Assembly (NCBI GenBank): GCA_029261965.1
Contig: JAJDAH010000042.1
Coordinates: 1-40,955, forward strand
DNA length: 40,955 bases
DNA from: Polyangiaceae bacterium
GTDB taxonomy: Bacteria > Myxococcota_A > Polyangia > Polyangiales > Polyangiaceae
Reading direction: 5' to 3'
Of the stretch, positions 8,580 to 25,209 are shown piece by piece. Every line of letters starts with the position of its first letter. Position 1 is the first letter of the stretch. The position numbers and the translations under genes were made by a program. Under the pieces are notes generated by a model. That model did not search any database. It was not told where the DNA came from and saw only the letters and a list, made by a program, of their open reading frames with translations.

Positions 8580-11500
8580 TCAGCGAAATGGGGCGAGCAG
8601 AGCGGCCATGCGCGAGGGCTCTCGGATGCCCTCGGTTCGCATCCACGTGTCGGCGGCTTCTATGCGCAGTCGCCCTTCGTCGCCACCGACGAGCTCACCC
8701 AAGCGACGACGAGCGACGTTGGCGAGTAGCTTCAAGTTGGCCGCGTCGAAACCCACCGCGGAGCTCGTGAGCAAGTCCGCCGCCTCCTCCGACATGTTTC
8801 GGGCAATGGCCACGCCAGCTCGCAGCATCATTGCGAGCGGATCGGCCCACGCGAGGCGTTCCTTTTCGATCCTTGCTGCGTCGCTCTCGACAATCTTGAG
8901 AAGCCGTTCTTTGTGGCGAGCCCGCATCGCAACGGCAAGCTTCGCCCTTCCGCGCAAGTTGAGGCCTTCGACGCGGAGAAACTGAATCCGCGTGAGATTC
9001 GAAGCTTCGAACTCCGACCACGACTGCTCGATGCGGGTGAGCGCGGCATCCGCGTCGCCTTGGTAGAGTTCGATTTGTGTCGAAGCAAGCAGGTCGAAAT
9101 AGTGCGGCAAGAGAAAGCCCTCGTTGTCCCAATTACGGCGGCCTTCGAGAACTTGGCGACGTGCCTCTTCGACATCGCCATTGACGAGCCAAGCGATGTT
9201 GCGGGTCCCACTGCGGAGCACCGTTGCGGCATAAATGTCGCCTCGCCCCTCGGCCTCGCGCACGAACTGGGGCACCAGCATTCCCAGATCCCGCAGGCGC
9301 CCAAGCCAAACGAGGGAGCTGAGCGAAAAAATTCGAGCGCTAGCGAGATCCCACGCGACGCCCGTGCACTTTTCCCGCAGCACCTCTTCGCCCTTTTCCA
9401 GATCGACCTGCGCCGACGCGAAGTCACCCTGTAGATACGCGGCGACCCCCGCCACAATCGACGCCATGGCCACCGGGTAGGGGTCGGCGGAGCCCTCGGC
9501 GAGCCCTTGGATGGTCTCGACGAGCTTTTGCGTTCGCCGCTCGCTCTTGCTCCCACCGGCGGCGGCGTAAATGGTCTCGGTCGCGAGCGCTCGAGTCACG
9601 CGACCTCGTTCGCCGGCTTTCAGCGCGAACAAGAGATGCCTCGATTGAAAATCCGCTGCGCGCAGAGCGTCGACGAAACCGAGACCGATCACCGCCGTCC
9701 ACGCGACATCGATTTGAGTCAGAACTTTCGGTGCGATGAGGTCGGGATCCGTTTCTTCGAAACGGTACCCGCGCAGTGCGATCACCGCGCGCCGACGAAT
9801 CAGCGATACTAGGGTCCACTGCACGTTCTTGGGCAGTTCCATGTCGACAGCCCTCAAGACGGACTCCAGCACCTCGAGGCCGTGGTCGCGGTGACCGCTT
9901 CGCAGGAGCTGTTCGGCAGCCTGCCGGCGCAACTCGAGAGCGACGCCGCCTGTCGCTCCGTCCGCCGCGGTCAGGTATTCCTTCGCGGCTTCCGCACCTC
10001 GCCCAGCGGCCACCAGAGCATCACCGAGGGCGATCGAAAGCTCGCGATAGCGAGGTTGGTCGGCTCCGCACGGCGCCAGGGCCAGGCGATAGAGTCTAAC
10101 CGCGCGATCGAAAGCGAGCATGGTGGCCGCTTGAGCCGCTGCTTCCGCGGCATACTCCCCAGCCGTCTCCGCGTCGCCGGCACCCGCGAAGTGATCAGCG
10201 AGGATCTCTGCGTCCGCCACGCCGGTGTCCTCGAGAACCTTGGCAAGCTCGCGGTGATGGGAAGCCAGCCTGCGTGAATCCAGCCCCTCGAGCACCGCTC
10301 GGCCGACCGCTTCGTGGTAGGTCTCGATGCGCTCTTTGTCCCCCGCGGGCACGGTACGGATGAGGTGACCTGCACGTAGCAGCGTGAGGGCCCCTCGGGT
10401 CTCCGGACCGAGACCCGAGGCTCGAGAGGCGACGGTGAGATCGGTCGGGCGGCCCGCAACCGCCACCACCTCCAAGAGCCGCAACGCGTCGGCCGGCAGC
10501 TGGACCAATCGCATCGTCAAGGCTTGCTCGAGCGTCATCCCTGCGGACGACGGCGTCATGGCATCGAGGTCTCCTTCCGAAATCGCCAAGGCGTATCGAA
10601 CAAGCTCCTGAACGAAAAGCGGGCTGCCGCCGGACTCGATCGCGATGGCCTCGGCGTGAATTCGCGTCGCTTCGTCGGTCTTGCCGAGCAGCGAAAGAGC
10701 GAAGTCGCGCGCTTCGTAGGGCGTCAGCGGACCGATCGTCAGATGGCGCACGTCGGGAACTTTCGAGCCCGCGTAGCTCGCTTCGTCGAGCAACGTCTCG
10801 AGCATGGGGCTGCCCTCCGCATACTCCGCCTGGTAGACCGCGAGGAACATCATCGAGGGTGCGTCCGGCGGGCGAAGCAGGTCGCGCAGCACATTGGCGC
10901 TATCCACGTCACCCCACTGCAAGTCATCGATGTGCAGCACGAGAGTGCGTTCGGCAGCAAGGTTCTTCAGAAGTTGCCGGAACGCCGTAAAAGCGTTTTG
11001 GCGCAGCTCCTGAGGGTCTGCCGCGGACCGCTCGTGTCGAATGGCCTCCGCGATGGCGTCGATGCGACGGAGTACGGTGAATACTCGGGCCAGCGCTGCA
11101 ATCCCACTCGGAAGCAGCTTCTTCAACTCGAGGGCCTTCATCTTGCGCAGATGCTGCGAGAGATCGTCGATGATCGGGTCGAGTGCCTTGTACGGAACAC
11201 TCTCCCGCTCGTAGCAACGACCGCTCAGAACGAGCGCCCTCGGGGAAATCGTCTCGATGAAGCGCTGCACGAGAGCCGATTTCCCGAACCCGCTCTTCCC
11301 CGAAACGAACGCGGTCACCGTACGGCCCTGGCTGACGTCGGTGAACGCGGTCGTCAGCTTCGCAAAGTCTCGTTCACGACCAATGAAGCTCGGCCCCGGC
11401 GGGGATACTTCGGTGATGGTGGGTGGCGCCGTCCAACTCGGTCGAAATACCGGCGACGGGTGCTCGGAATGGATCGCGTGAGTCACGGGCTCGTCGCCGG

Positions 11501-12491
11501 CACCGTCGAGCCGCCGAATGACCTCATCGCCCGACGGACGGTCGCCCGGATCCATCCTCAAGAGGTCCACGCAGAGCGCGTTCAGGTCGCTCGGAACCCG
11601 CGGAACCAGCACCCGAGGCGGCGGCGGCTCCTGTCGCTGCTTCTTCTCGAGGATGTCGACGTTTTCGCCCCAAAAGGGCAGTCGCCCACAGAGCGCTTGG
11701 TACAGCATCACGCCGACGCTGTACCAGTCGCTCGCATGTGACAGCGAGTGCGCCGCGGCCTGCTCGGGCGACATGTAGGCAGCAGTGCCCACCAGCGACA
11801 ACTCGTGATCCCCGGCTTCGGCGACGTCGACGACGAGCCCGAAATCGAGCAACACGACCCGACCCGCCGGCGTGACCAACACGTTCGAGGGCTTGATGTC
11901 GCGGTGCAGCTTTCCCGATTCGTGCAGAGCGAGAACCCCCGAGGCGAGTTGCTTCAACGTTGGTCTGAGCCGCCCCAGATGCAGCGGACTCGAGATACCC
12001 CGAGGTCTCCGTGCGGACGGGCGAAGCGCGAGCGCCGGGGGTTTGGTCGCACCGGGCCTCGGCACGGTGGGGAACGTGAGTGGCTCGACGATGGTGTCGT
12101 CGACCCCGTCGACCTCCTCTCCACCCGAAGGAATCGTGCAAAGCGCCGTGATGACGTCTTCTTCCGGTGCTCCGAGATCGGACCTCACGAACTCGAGAAA
12201 GCTCACGCCGTCGACGAACTCCATCGTGAAGAACCACTGGTCCCCCTGACTGATGAGCTCGTGCAGGGCGACCAGGTTCGGGTGGACGACGTTGCTCAGC
12301 CCGCGGAACTCCTGCTTGAACCGGTAGATGGCCGCGGCACTGACTTTGGCCAAGGTCTTGAGCGCGATCTGCTCACCGCGCTCCTTGTCGTAGGCCAAGT
12401 AGACGACGCCCATTCCACCCGCTCCCAAGCGGCCGTGGATCTCGAATCGACCCGTGCCCTGGAAGTCGACTTGGGTGAGCGGGCTCAGCAC
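8580..12491 (-). CDS. Ser/Thr protein kinase fused to AAA ATPase and TPR-like region (PknK-like)
   Basis: A large cytosolic signalling protein of 1303 residues from the chosen GTG at 12491. The kinase domain has GRLGAGGMGVVY, the ATP-binding Lys in IALK, HRDIKPSN (about 196-203), DFG (216-218) and SPEQ, so it is predicted active. About 60 residues rich in Pro, Ser and Thr are inserted after the hinge (about 106-168), where most Hanks kinases have none. Next comes an AAA/NTPase module beginning SFIGRERDF, with Walker A GKSGFGKS (about 398-405) and Walker B LVLHIDDLQWGD. The last 650 residues are helical and TPR-like. Neither HTH nor transmembrane segment was seen. The frame is open to another GTG at 12626, but that extension lacks family similarity and would overlap the divergent gene. 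Inputs and substrates are unknown. Confidence 0.9.
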   Translation of the reverse strand: MLSPLTQVDFQGTGRFEIHGRLGAGGMGVVYLAYDKERGEQIALKTLAKVSAAAIYRFKQEFRGLSNVVHPNLVALHELISQGDQWFFTMEFVDGVSFLEFVRSDLGAPEEDVITALCTIPSGGEEVDGVDDTIVEPLTFPTVPRPGATKPPALALRPSARRPRGISSPLHLGRLRPTLKQLASGVLALHESGKLHRDIKPSNVLVTPAGRVVLLDFGLVVDVAEAGDHELSLVGTAAYMSPEQAAAHSLSHASDWYSVGVMLYQALCGRLPFWGENVDILEKKQRQEPPPPRVLVPRVPSDLNALCVDLLRMDPGDRPSGDEVIRRLDGAGDEPVTHAIHSEHPSPVFRPSWTAPPTITEVSPPGPSFIGRERDFAKLTTAFTDVSQGRTVTAFVSGKSGFGKSALVQRFIETISPRALVLSGRCYERESVPYKALDPIIDDLSQHLRKMKALELKKLLPSGIAALARVFTVLRRIDAIAEAIRHERSAADPQELRQNAFTAFRQLLKNLAAERTLVLHIDDLQWGDVDSANVLRDLLRPPDAPSMMFLAVYQAEYAEGSPMLETLLDEASYAGSKVPDVRHLTIGPLTPYEARDFALSLLGKTDEATRIHAEAIAIESGGSPLFVQELVRYALAISEGDLDAMTPSSAGMTLEQALTMRLVQLPADALRLLEVVAVAGRPTDLTVASRASGLGPETRGALTLLRAGHLIRTVPAGDKERIETYHEAVGRAVLEGLDSRRLASHHRELAKVLEDTGVADAEILADHFAGAGDAETAGEYAAEAAAQAATMLAFDRAVRLYRLALAPCGADQPRYRELSIALGDALVAAGRGAEAAKEYLTAADGATGGVALELRRQAAEQLLRSGHRDHGLEVLESVLRAVDMELPKNVQWTLVSLIRRRAVIALRGYRFEETDPDLIAPKVLTQIDVAWTAVIGLGFVDALRAADFQSRHLLFALKAGERGRVTRALATETIYAAAGGSKSERRTQKLVETIQGLAEGSADPYPVAMASIVAGVAAYLQGDFASAQVDLEKGEEVLREKCTGVAWDLASARIFSLSSLVWLGRLRDLGMLVPQFVREAEGRGDIYAATVLRSGTRNIAWLVNGDVEEARRQVLEGRRNWDNEGFLLPHYFDLLASTQIELYQGDADAALTRIEQSWSEFEASNLTRIQFLRVEGLNLRGRAKLAVAMRARHKERLLKIVESDAARIEKERLAWADPLAMMLRAGVAIARNMSEEAADLLTSSAVGFDAANLKLLANVARRRLGELVGGDEGRLRIEAADTWMRTEGIREPSRMAALLAPFR

Positions 12492-12553
12492 ACCGAACAG
12501 TCTAGAGCACCCGAGGCGCCGCAGCCTCGCCCTGTTTCCCCCCGTCTCGCGTG

Positions 12554-12581
12554 GGATCCCCGCCGCTGTCGCCGGGGATCC
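12554..12581. promoter_or_regulatory. 9-bp inverted repeat in divergent promoter region
   Basis: GGATCCCCG (12554-12562) and CGGGGATCC (12573-12581) form a perfect inverted repeat with a 10-bp spacer. It lies between the kinase gene and the divergently transcribed MBL-fold gene. It could be a regulator-binding dyad; the regulator is unknown. Confidence 0.45.
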
Positions 12582-12591
12582 AAGACGTCTT
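12582..12591. promoter_or_regulatory. 10-bp perfect palindrome next to the inverted repeat
   Basis: AAGACGTCTT is a perfect palindrome that abuts the 9-bp inverted repeat, 20 bp upstream of the MBL-fold gene start. Two adjacent dyads in a 120-bp divergent region suggest an operator, but neither matches a site I know. Confidence 0.35.
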
Positions 12592-12611
12592 GCATGGGAT
12601 AGAGTGGCCGC

Positions 12612-13217
12612 ATGAAGCAGCTCCACCGCCCCGAGATGTTCTGCTGGTCAGCGTTCGACGAGACCCGCAACGTCGACTTTCACAGCGTGCTGTGGGTCCA
12701 CGAGGACGGTAATGTTCTAGTGGATCCGCTGCCTTTGTCGGACCACGACCGGCGGCACCTCGACACCCTCGGGGGAGCCAAGACGATCGTGATCACCAAC
12801 TCGGACCACACTCGGGACAGCGAACGCATCGCCGAGGCATTCGGCGCGCGGCTCTTCGGCCCGCGAACGGAGACGAAAGCTTTGCCCGAGCAATGCGAAC
12901 CCCTCGGCGACGGAGACGAACCCGTCCGCGGTCTTCGAGTCTTGGAGCTGCACGGTTCGAAGACGCCGGGAGAGCTAGCCCTGCTCGTCGAAGCAACGAC
13001 GCTCATCACCGGCGATCTAATTCGCGCCCACTCAGGAGGAACGCTGCATCTGCTTCCGGACGCCAAGCTCGACGACAAAACGAAGGCCGCCGAATCCGTC
13101 CACCGCCTCGCCCAAATGACGGATATCGAGGCCGTGCTCGTAGGAGACGGCTGGCCGGTGTTTCGTAGCGGCCACGCGCTGCTCGGCGAGCTCGACCGGC
13201 GGCTCTCTCAGCCCTGA
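12612..13217 (+). CDS. Metallo-beta-lactamase-fold protein with degraded metal site
   Basis: A 201-residue protein whose order of segments follows the MBL fold: an early strand region HSVLWVHEDGNVLVDPLPLS, then ITNSDHTRDS (61-70), KTPGELALL (117-125), LITGDLI (131-137), and a late VGDGWPVF. In active members the second segment is HxHxDH, the third GHTPG and the last GHG. Here only Asp65, His66 and Asp135 remain while the other His positions are Ile/Asn, Lys and Asp. Zinc-dependent hydrolysis is therefore doubtful; it may be a binding or structural relative. The ATG at 12612 has a weak upstream GAGTGG. It is divergent from the kinase gene and convergent with rpoC. The specific role is not recognised. 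Confidence 0.78.
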   Translation: MKQLHRPEMFCWSAFDETRNVDFHSVLWVHEDGNVLVDPLPLSDHDRRHLDTLGGAKTIVITNSDHTRDSERIAEAFGARLFGPRTETKALPEQCEPLGDGDEPVRGLRVLELHGSKTPGELALLVEATTLITGDLIRAHSGGTLHLLPDAKLDDKTKAAESVHRLAQMTDIEAVLVGDGWPVFRSGHALLGELDRRLSQP

Positions 13218-13218
13218 G

Positions 13219-13249
13219 CTGGTGCCGTCGCGCACAGCAGCCTGTTTTT
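13219..13249 (+). terminator. Possible intrinsic terminator after the MBL-fold gene
   Basis: CTG-GTGC and GCAC-(AG)-CAG can pair around a 6-nt loop with a 2-nt bulge, then CCTG and five T follow, beginning just after the stop codon. The stem is short and bulged, so the call is weak. No clear terminator was seen for rpoC on the opposite strand. Confidence 0.35.
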
Positions 13250-13281
13250 CAACGACCAGCACGACGGGGAAAAAGGAGCGC

Positions 13282-17544
<4,263 letters not shown>

Positions 17545-17601
17545 TGGTCGTCACCTCGTGGTCCACGGTCCGCCGATTGAGAAAGGGGTTCGTCATTTCG
17601 C

Positions 17602-21729
<4,128 letters not shown>

Positions 21730-21748
21730 GTCAGCTCCTCAAAACGCC

Positions 21749-21777
21749 AAAAAATACGCCGCCGCGAGGACGCGACG
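21749..21777 (-). terminator. Attenuator-like hairpin between rplL and rpoB
   Basis: In the mRNA sense CGTCGCG and CGCGGCG pair (7 bp, one G-U) around TCCT; after 5 nt comes a run of six T. It lies 20 nt upstream of the rpoB start. E. coli has a partial terminator in the same gap that lowers rpoBC relative to rplJL. The 5-nt space before the T-run makes it a weak terminator, which would suit partial read-through. Confidence 0.5.
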
Positions 21778-21822
21778 ATTCGCGCCTTCGCTCACTCGCC
21801 AACTGCTCAAACTCGCCTGCCA

Positions 21823-22203
21823 CTACTTGACTTCGACTTTGGCTCCCGCGCCTTCGAGCTTCTTCTTGATGTCCGCGGCCTCGTCCTTGTTGACGCCTTC
21901 CTTGACGGGCTTCGGCGCACCTTCGACGAGATCTTTGGCTTCCTTCAGGCCGAGGGCAGTGATCTCACGCACGGCCTTGATGACCTGAATCTTCTGCGCT
22001 CCAGCTTCGGCGAGGATGACGTCGAACTCGGTTTGCTCGGCGTCCGCTTCGCCTGCGGCGGCAGGGGCAGCCGCACCCGCGACCGCAACCGGCGCCGCGC
22101 TGACGCCCCACTTCTCTTCGAGCTCCTTCACGAGCTCGGCAATCTGCATCACGGGCAGGTTGGAGAGATACTCGACGACCTGGTCCTTATTGATATCCGG
22201 CAT
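21823..22203 (-). CDS. rplL: 50S ribosomal protein L7/L12
   Basis: A 126-residue stalk protein, present in several copies per ribosome, which recruits translational GTPases. The N-terminal dimer helices ([20 protein letters not shown]), an Ala/Gly-rich hinge near residues 38-55, and the C-terminal domain with EFDVIL and [20 protein letters not shown] are all present. It starts at ATG 22203, 50 nt after rplJ, and is followed by the attenuator-like gap before rpoB, which would help raise its level above that of RNA polymerase. Confidence 0.98.
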   Translation of the reverse strand: MPDINKDQVVEYLSNLPVMQIAELVKELEEKWGVSAAPVAVAGAAAPAAAGEADAEQTEFDVILAEAGAQKIQVIKAVREITALGLKEAKDLVEGAPKPVKEGVNKDEAADIKKKLEGAGAKVEVK

Positions 22204-22253
22204 TTCTCATTGCTCCATTTGTTCTCGGAAATTCTTCCGACTAAGTCCTAGTT

Positions 22254-22781
22254 TCAGCCTGCTTCGCCCTGGCGCTGTTTTGCAGCCAGGACTCCCACGA
22301 AATTCTGCGCCGGCGCGTTGAGCAGCATCACGAGCTGCTGTGCCGGCGCCATCATCGTCGCGAGCAGCATTGCCCGCGCTTCATCCTTGCTCGGTAGCGC
22401 CGCGAGGGTGTCCTCGACTGCCCTCGCGTCGAGAACCGTGCCCTCGAGCACTCCGGCTTTGATCTCGAGTTTGTCGTTGCCCTTTCGGTACTCCTTGACG
22501 ACGCGAGCGGCGGCGCTGGGCTCTTCGTAGCTCCACGCGATCGCGGTCATTCCACGGAGGGCTTCATGCAGACTCTCCTCGAATCCACTCCCTTTGATGG
22601 CGTGACGCACGAAGGTGTTTTTGACGACTCGGTACTCGATTCCCTTCTCGCGGAACTTGTCACGCAACTCCCCGACCTGTTCGACGTTCATGCCGCCGTA
22701 GTCGAGCAGCACCGCCGAGCTCATTCGGTCGAAGCGCTCCTTGATGAACGCGATCGCCTTCTCTTTTTCGGCCTGCAGCAT
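22254..22781 (-). CDS. rplJ: 50S ribosomal protein L10
   Basis: A 175-residue protein that anchors L7/L12 dimers to the 23S rRNA. The N-terminal RNA-binding domain contains SSAVLLDYGGMNVEQVGELR and YRVVKNTFVRHAI; the C-terminal helix that binds L7/L12 is Ala/Met/Leu-rich. Its ATG overlaps the rplA stop (TGATG). E. coli autoregulates this pair through a long leader between rplA and rplJ; no such spacer exists here, so the L10 control site must be elsewhere or absent. Confidence 0.97.
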   Translation of the reverse strand: MLQAEKEKAIAFIKERFDRMSSAVLLDYGGMNVEQVGELRDKFREKGIEYRVVKNTFVRHAIKGSGFEESLHEALRGMTAIAWSYEEPSAAARVVKEYRKGNDKLEIKAGVLEGTVLDARAVEDTLAALPSKDEARAMLLATMMAPAQQLVMLLNAPAQNFVGVLAAKQRQGEAG

Positions 22782-23491
22782 CAGGCGGCCTCCTCTCGCG
22801 AACCGACGGTGGTCGGATCGATTCGAACTCCCGGGCTCATCGTGCTCGAGATCGTGACGCTCTTCATGTAGGTGCCCTTGGCGGCCGGCGGCTTCTTCGC
22901 GACGAGCTCGTGGAGCAGCGCTCTCGCGTTGTCGGCGAGCTTCACCGCGTCGAAGGACACTCGGCCGACGCTGCAGTGGATGACGCCCGCCTTGTCGACG
23001 CGATACTCGACCTTGCCCGCCTTCGCCTCCCTGACCGCGTCAGCGACGTTCGGCGTCACGGTGCCGACCTTGGGGTTCGGCATCAATCCGCGGGGCCCGA
23101 GGATTCGACCGAGCTTGCCGACCTGACCCATCATGTCCGGAGTGGCGATGACCCGGTCGAAGTCCATGAAACCCTCTTGAACCTTCTTAACGAGCTCCTC
23201 TGCGCCCGCAAAGTCCGCCCCCGCATCGGTAGCGGCCTTTTCGTTCTCGCCCTTCGCGAACACGAGCACGCGCACGCTCTTGCCGGTGCCGTGCGGCAAT
23301 ACGATGGCTCCACGCACCATCTGGTCGGCGTGCTTCGGGTTGACGCCCAGACGCACGGCGAGGTCGACGCTCTCGTCGAACTTCGCGTAGGACAGCGACT
23401 TCACGATCTCGGTTGCCCGTTCGATGGTGTGCTTCGCCTGGCGATCGAACTTCTTGACCGCTTCGTCACGTTTTTTGGCAATTTTAGGCAT
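22781..23491 (-). CDS. rplA: 50S ribosomal protein L1
   Basis: A 236-residue protein of the mobile L1 stalk, binding 23S rRNA. The family start [15 protein letters not shown] fixes ATG 23491, although the frame remains open upstream through rplK in an unrelated composition. Typical segments are [32 protein letters not shown] and a late [13 protein letters not shown]. The gap to rplK is 23 nt, and the stop overlaps the rplJ start. L1 commonly represses the rplKA mRNA; no leader mimic was identified. Confidence 0.97.
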   Translation of the reverse strand: MPKIAKKRDEAVKKFDRQAKHTIERATEIVKSLSYAKFDESVDLAVRLGVNPKHADQMVRGAIVLPHGTGKSVRVLVFAKGENEKAATDAGADFAGAEELVKKVQEGFMDFDRVIATPDMMGQVGKLGRILGPRGLMPNPKVGTVTPNVADAVREAKAGKVEYRVDKAGVIHCSVGRVSFDAVKLADNARALLHELVAKKPPAAKGTYMKSVTISSTMSPGVRIDPTTVGSREEAA

Positions 23492-23514
23492 CTTGTAGCT
23501 TCCGGTGTCCTGTC

Positions 23515-23973
23515 TCAGGGCGCGCCTTCGACTTCGATTCCCATGCTGACCGCGGTCCCCGCGATGCTCCGCGCTGCTTGGTCGATGTCTGTCGTGTTCA
23601 TGTCCTCGAGCTTGATCTTGGCGATCTCCTGAAGCTGCTTCCAAGTGATCTTGCCCACCTTCTTCTTGTTCGGTTCCGGAGACCCGCTGCCGGGCTTGCC
23701 ACTGGTCGCCAGTCCACACGCCTTCTTCACGAGCACGCTCGCCGGCGGGCTCTTCATGACGAAGGAATAGGAGCGGTCGGCAAAGACCGTGATCACCACC
23801 GGCACGATCGTGTCGCCGAGCTTCGCGCTCTTGCCGTTGAAGTCCTTGCAGAACCCCATGATGTTCACGCCGTGCTGACCGAGCGCGGGACCAACGGGCG
23901 GAGAAGGATTGGCCTTGCCCGCCTGTAGCTGCAACTTGATGTAGCCGGAAATCTTCTTTTTGCTCGCTGCCAC
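23515..23973 (-). CDS. rplK: 50S ribosomal protein L11
   Basis: A 152-residue protein of the GTPase-associated centre, also needed for RelA activation in other bacteria. The N-terminal domain has [30 protein letters not shown] with the proline-rich hinge; the C-terminal RNA-binding domain ends with [18 protein letters not shown]. About ten extra residues ([16 protein letters not shown]) are a little longer than the usual linker here. It starts 14 nt after the nusG stop with an AAGG-type ribosome-binding site. Confidence 0.97.
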   Translation of the reverse strand: MAASKKKISGYIKLQLQAGKANPSPPVGPALGQHGVNIMGFCKDFNGKSAKLGDTIVPVVITVFADRSYSFVMKSPPASVLVKKACGLATSGKPGSGSPEPNKKKVGKITWKQLQEIAKIKLEDMNTTDIDQAARSIAGTAVSMGIEVEGAP

Positions 23974-23987
23974 TGGTGCCTAGCCTT

Positions 23988-24548
23988 TCAGCGCTTCTCG
24001 ATGTCCGCGAAGCTCAGCTCTACCGGGGTGGGGCGTCCGAAGATGCTCACCATGACCTTGAGCTTCTGCTTGTCGGGTTTCACTTCTTGAACGGTGCCGG
24101 AGAAGTTGGCGAACGCCCCGACAACCACCCGCACCTCGTCTCCCGTCTGGAAGCGGTGCTGAGGGCGCGGCTTGACGCCGGTTTCGGTGATTCCCTTGCG
24201 AAGGTCCTCGATGTGGGGCGGCTTCACTTCCCGAGGCTGGTTGTTGCCGACGAACCCGGTCACCTTGGGCGTGTCCTTCACCAGATGCCAAGCGCGCTCG
24301 TTCATCGCCATCTCGACGAAGACGTAGCCCGGGAAGCTCGTCTTTTGCTTCAGACGCGCGCTTCCGTCCTTGCGCGTCTCGGTCACGCTCTCCGACGGGA
24401 TGAGGACCTCGCCGAAGCGCTCCTCCATCTTGTGCTGCCGGATGCGCTCTTGCAGCGCTGTCTTGACCTTGTTTTCGTAGCCCGAATAGGTGGTCACTAC
24501 GTACCACTTCTTTTCGGCCGTATCGGTCGCTTGCTCTACGTCGCTCAT
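23988..24548 (-). CDS. nusG: Transcription termination/antitermination factor NusG
   Basis: A 186-residue elongation factor linking RNA polymerase to Rho and the leading ribosome. The NGN domain ([17 protein letters not shown], then FPGYVFVEM) is followed by the KOW domain ([21 protein letters not shown]). Its ATG at 24548 overlaps the secE stop by 4 nt (ATGA), which settles the start over an in-frame upstream extension. The NGN-KOW linker carries the segment KPRPQHRF. Nothing is missing. Confidence 0.97.
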   Translation of the reverse strand: MSDVEQATDTAEKKWYVVTTYSGYENKVKTALQERIRQHKMEERFGEVLIPSESVTETRKDGSARLKQKTSFPGYVFVEMAMNERAWHLVKDTPKVTGFVGNNQPREVKPPHIEDLRKGITETGVKPRPQHRFQTGDEVRVVVGAFANFSGTVQEVKPDKQKLKVMVSIFGRPTPVELSFADIEKR

Positions 24549-25186
24549 CCGTACACCAACGTCGTTACGAAACCCCAAAACCGATCCAGCAAAGCGATGT
24601 AAATCGTCGCAATGCAACTGGCGATGCACACGACGATTGTCCCGTTCGTCACGGTTTCCCGCTCCGGCCAGGTGACCTTCGACAGCTCGAGCGCCACGTC
24701 GTCCGCCCACTGGCGGATCGCCGGTTTGCGATACGACTGAACGACCGCAAGGACGCCGACTACGGCGCCGGCGACCATGGTCAAGTTGGGTCGCTCGTCC
24801 TCGGCGTAGCGAAGGAGTGCGGGCACGGTGCGAACCGCAGCGGGCCACTCCGCCAGAGAGTTCCAGCCGCTCGCCAAGATTTTCCCGCTCAAAAACGCCA
24901 CGAGGATGCCGGCAGCGAAGAAGGCTGCTTGCACGTATCTGGTCGAACCGAGGTTCGCCGGTGTGCCGTCGTCTTCGACGTCCGACTCAGCGTCCGGGTC
25001 ATCCGATCCGTCGTCGCTCGATTCGCGCGCGTCCGCATCGTCTGCATCGTCCTCCGACTCGTCGCCGGGTTCTTCGGGCATCGAATCGTCGTCTTCCGGA
25101 GGCTCAGAATCCAGACGAACCGAAGCCTCCGCGTCCTCCTCGGACCCGTCGTCGTCTTCGCGTTCTTTGTCGTCTTTGCTCGCCAT
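24545..25186 (-). CDS. secE: Preprotein translocase subunit SecE with long acidic N-terminal extension
   Basis: SecE stabilises SecY in the inner membrane. The family core is at the C-terminus: ELSKVTWPERETVTNGT followed by a hydrophobic helix. Two further hydrophobic segments precede it (about 85-105 and 135-153), giving the three-helix form also found in E. coli. At 213 residues it is far longer than usual (about 60-130) because residues 1-80 are almost entirely Asp, Glu, Ser and Pro. The start ATG 25186 lies just after tRNA-Trp; a longer open frame would run through the tRNA and is rejected. The acidic tail is presumably cytosolic; its role is unknown. Confidence 0.93.
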   Translation of the reverse strand: MASKDDKEREDDDGSEEDAEASVRLDSEPPEDDDSMPEEPGDESEDDADDADARESSDDGSDDPDAESDVEDDGTPANLGSTRYVQAAFFAAGILVAFLSGKILASGWNSLAEWPAAVRTVPALLRYAEDERPNLTMVAGAVVGVLAVVQSYRKPAIRQWADDVALELSKVTWPERETVTNGTIVVCIASCIATIYIALLDRFWGFVTTLVYG

Positions 25187-25209
25187 CGTGTTCTTTGTGC
25201 GGGGCGGGG

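Noticed and set aside
10524-11741. 405-codon plus-strand frame opposite the kinase/AAA gene
   Set aside because: The kinase and Walker motifs are on the minus strand; the plus-strand frame shows no family similarity.
12492-12626. Longer N-terminus of the kinase from the GTG at 12626
   Set aside because: The added 45 residues have no kinase similarity, overlap the divergent gene and cover the two dyads; not excluded completely because the chosen start also lacks a clear ribosome-binding site.
13218-13281. Bidirectional terminator between the MBL-fold gene and rpoC
   Set aside because: Several short complementary segments are present, but no stem directly followed by a T-run is convincing on the minus strand.
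24549-24848. Upstream in-frame extension of nusG
   Set aside because: It would overlap secE by 300 nt, and the family N-terminus begins at the ATG overlapping the secE stop.
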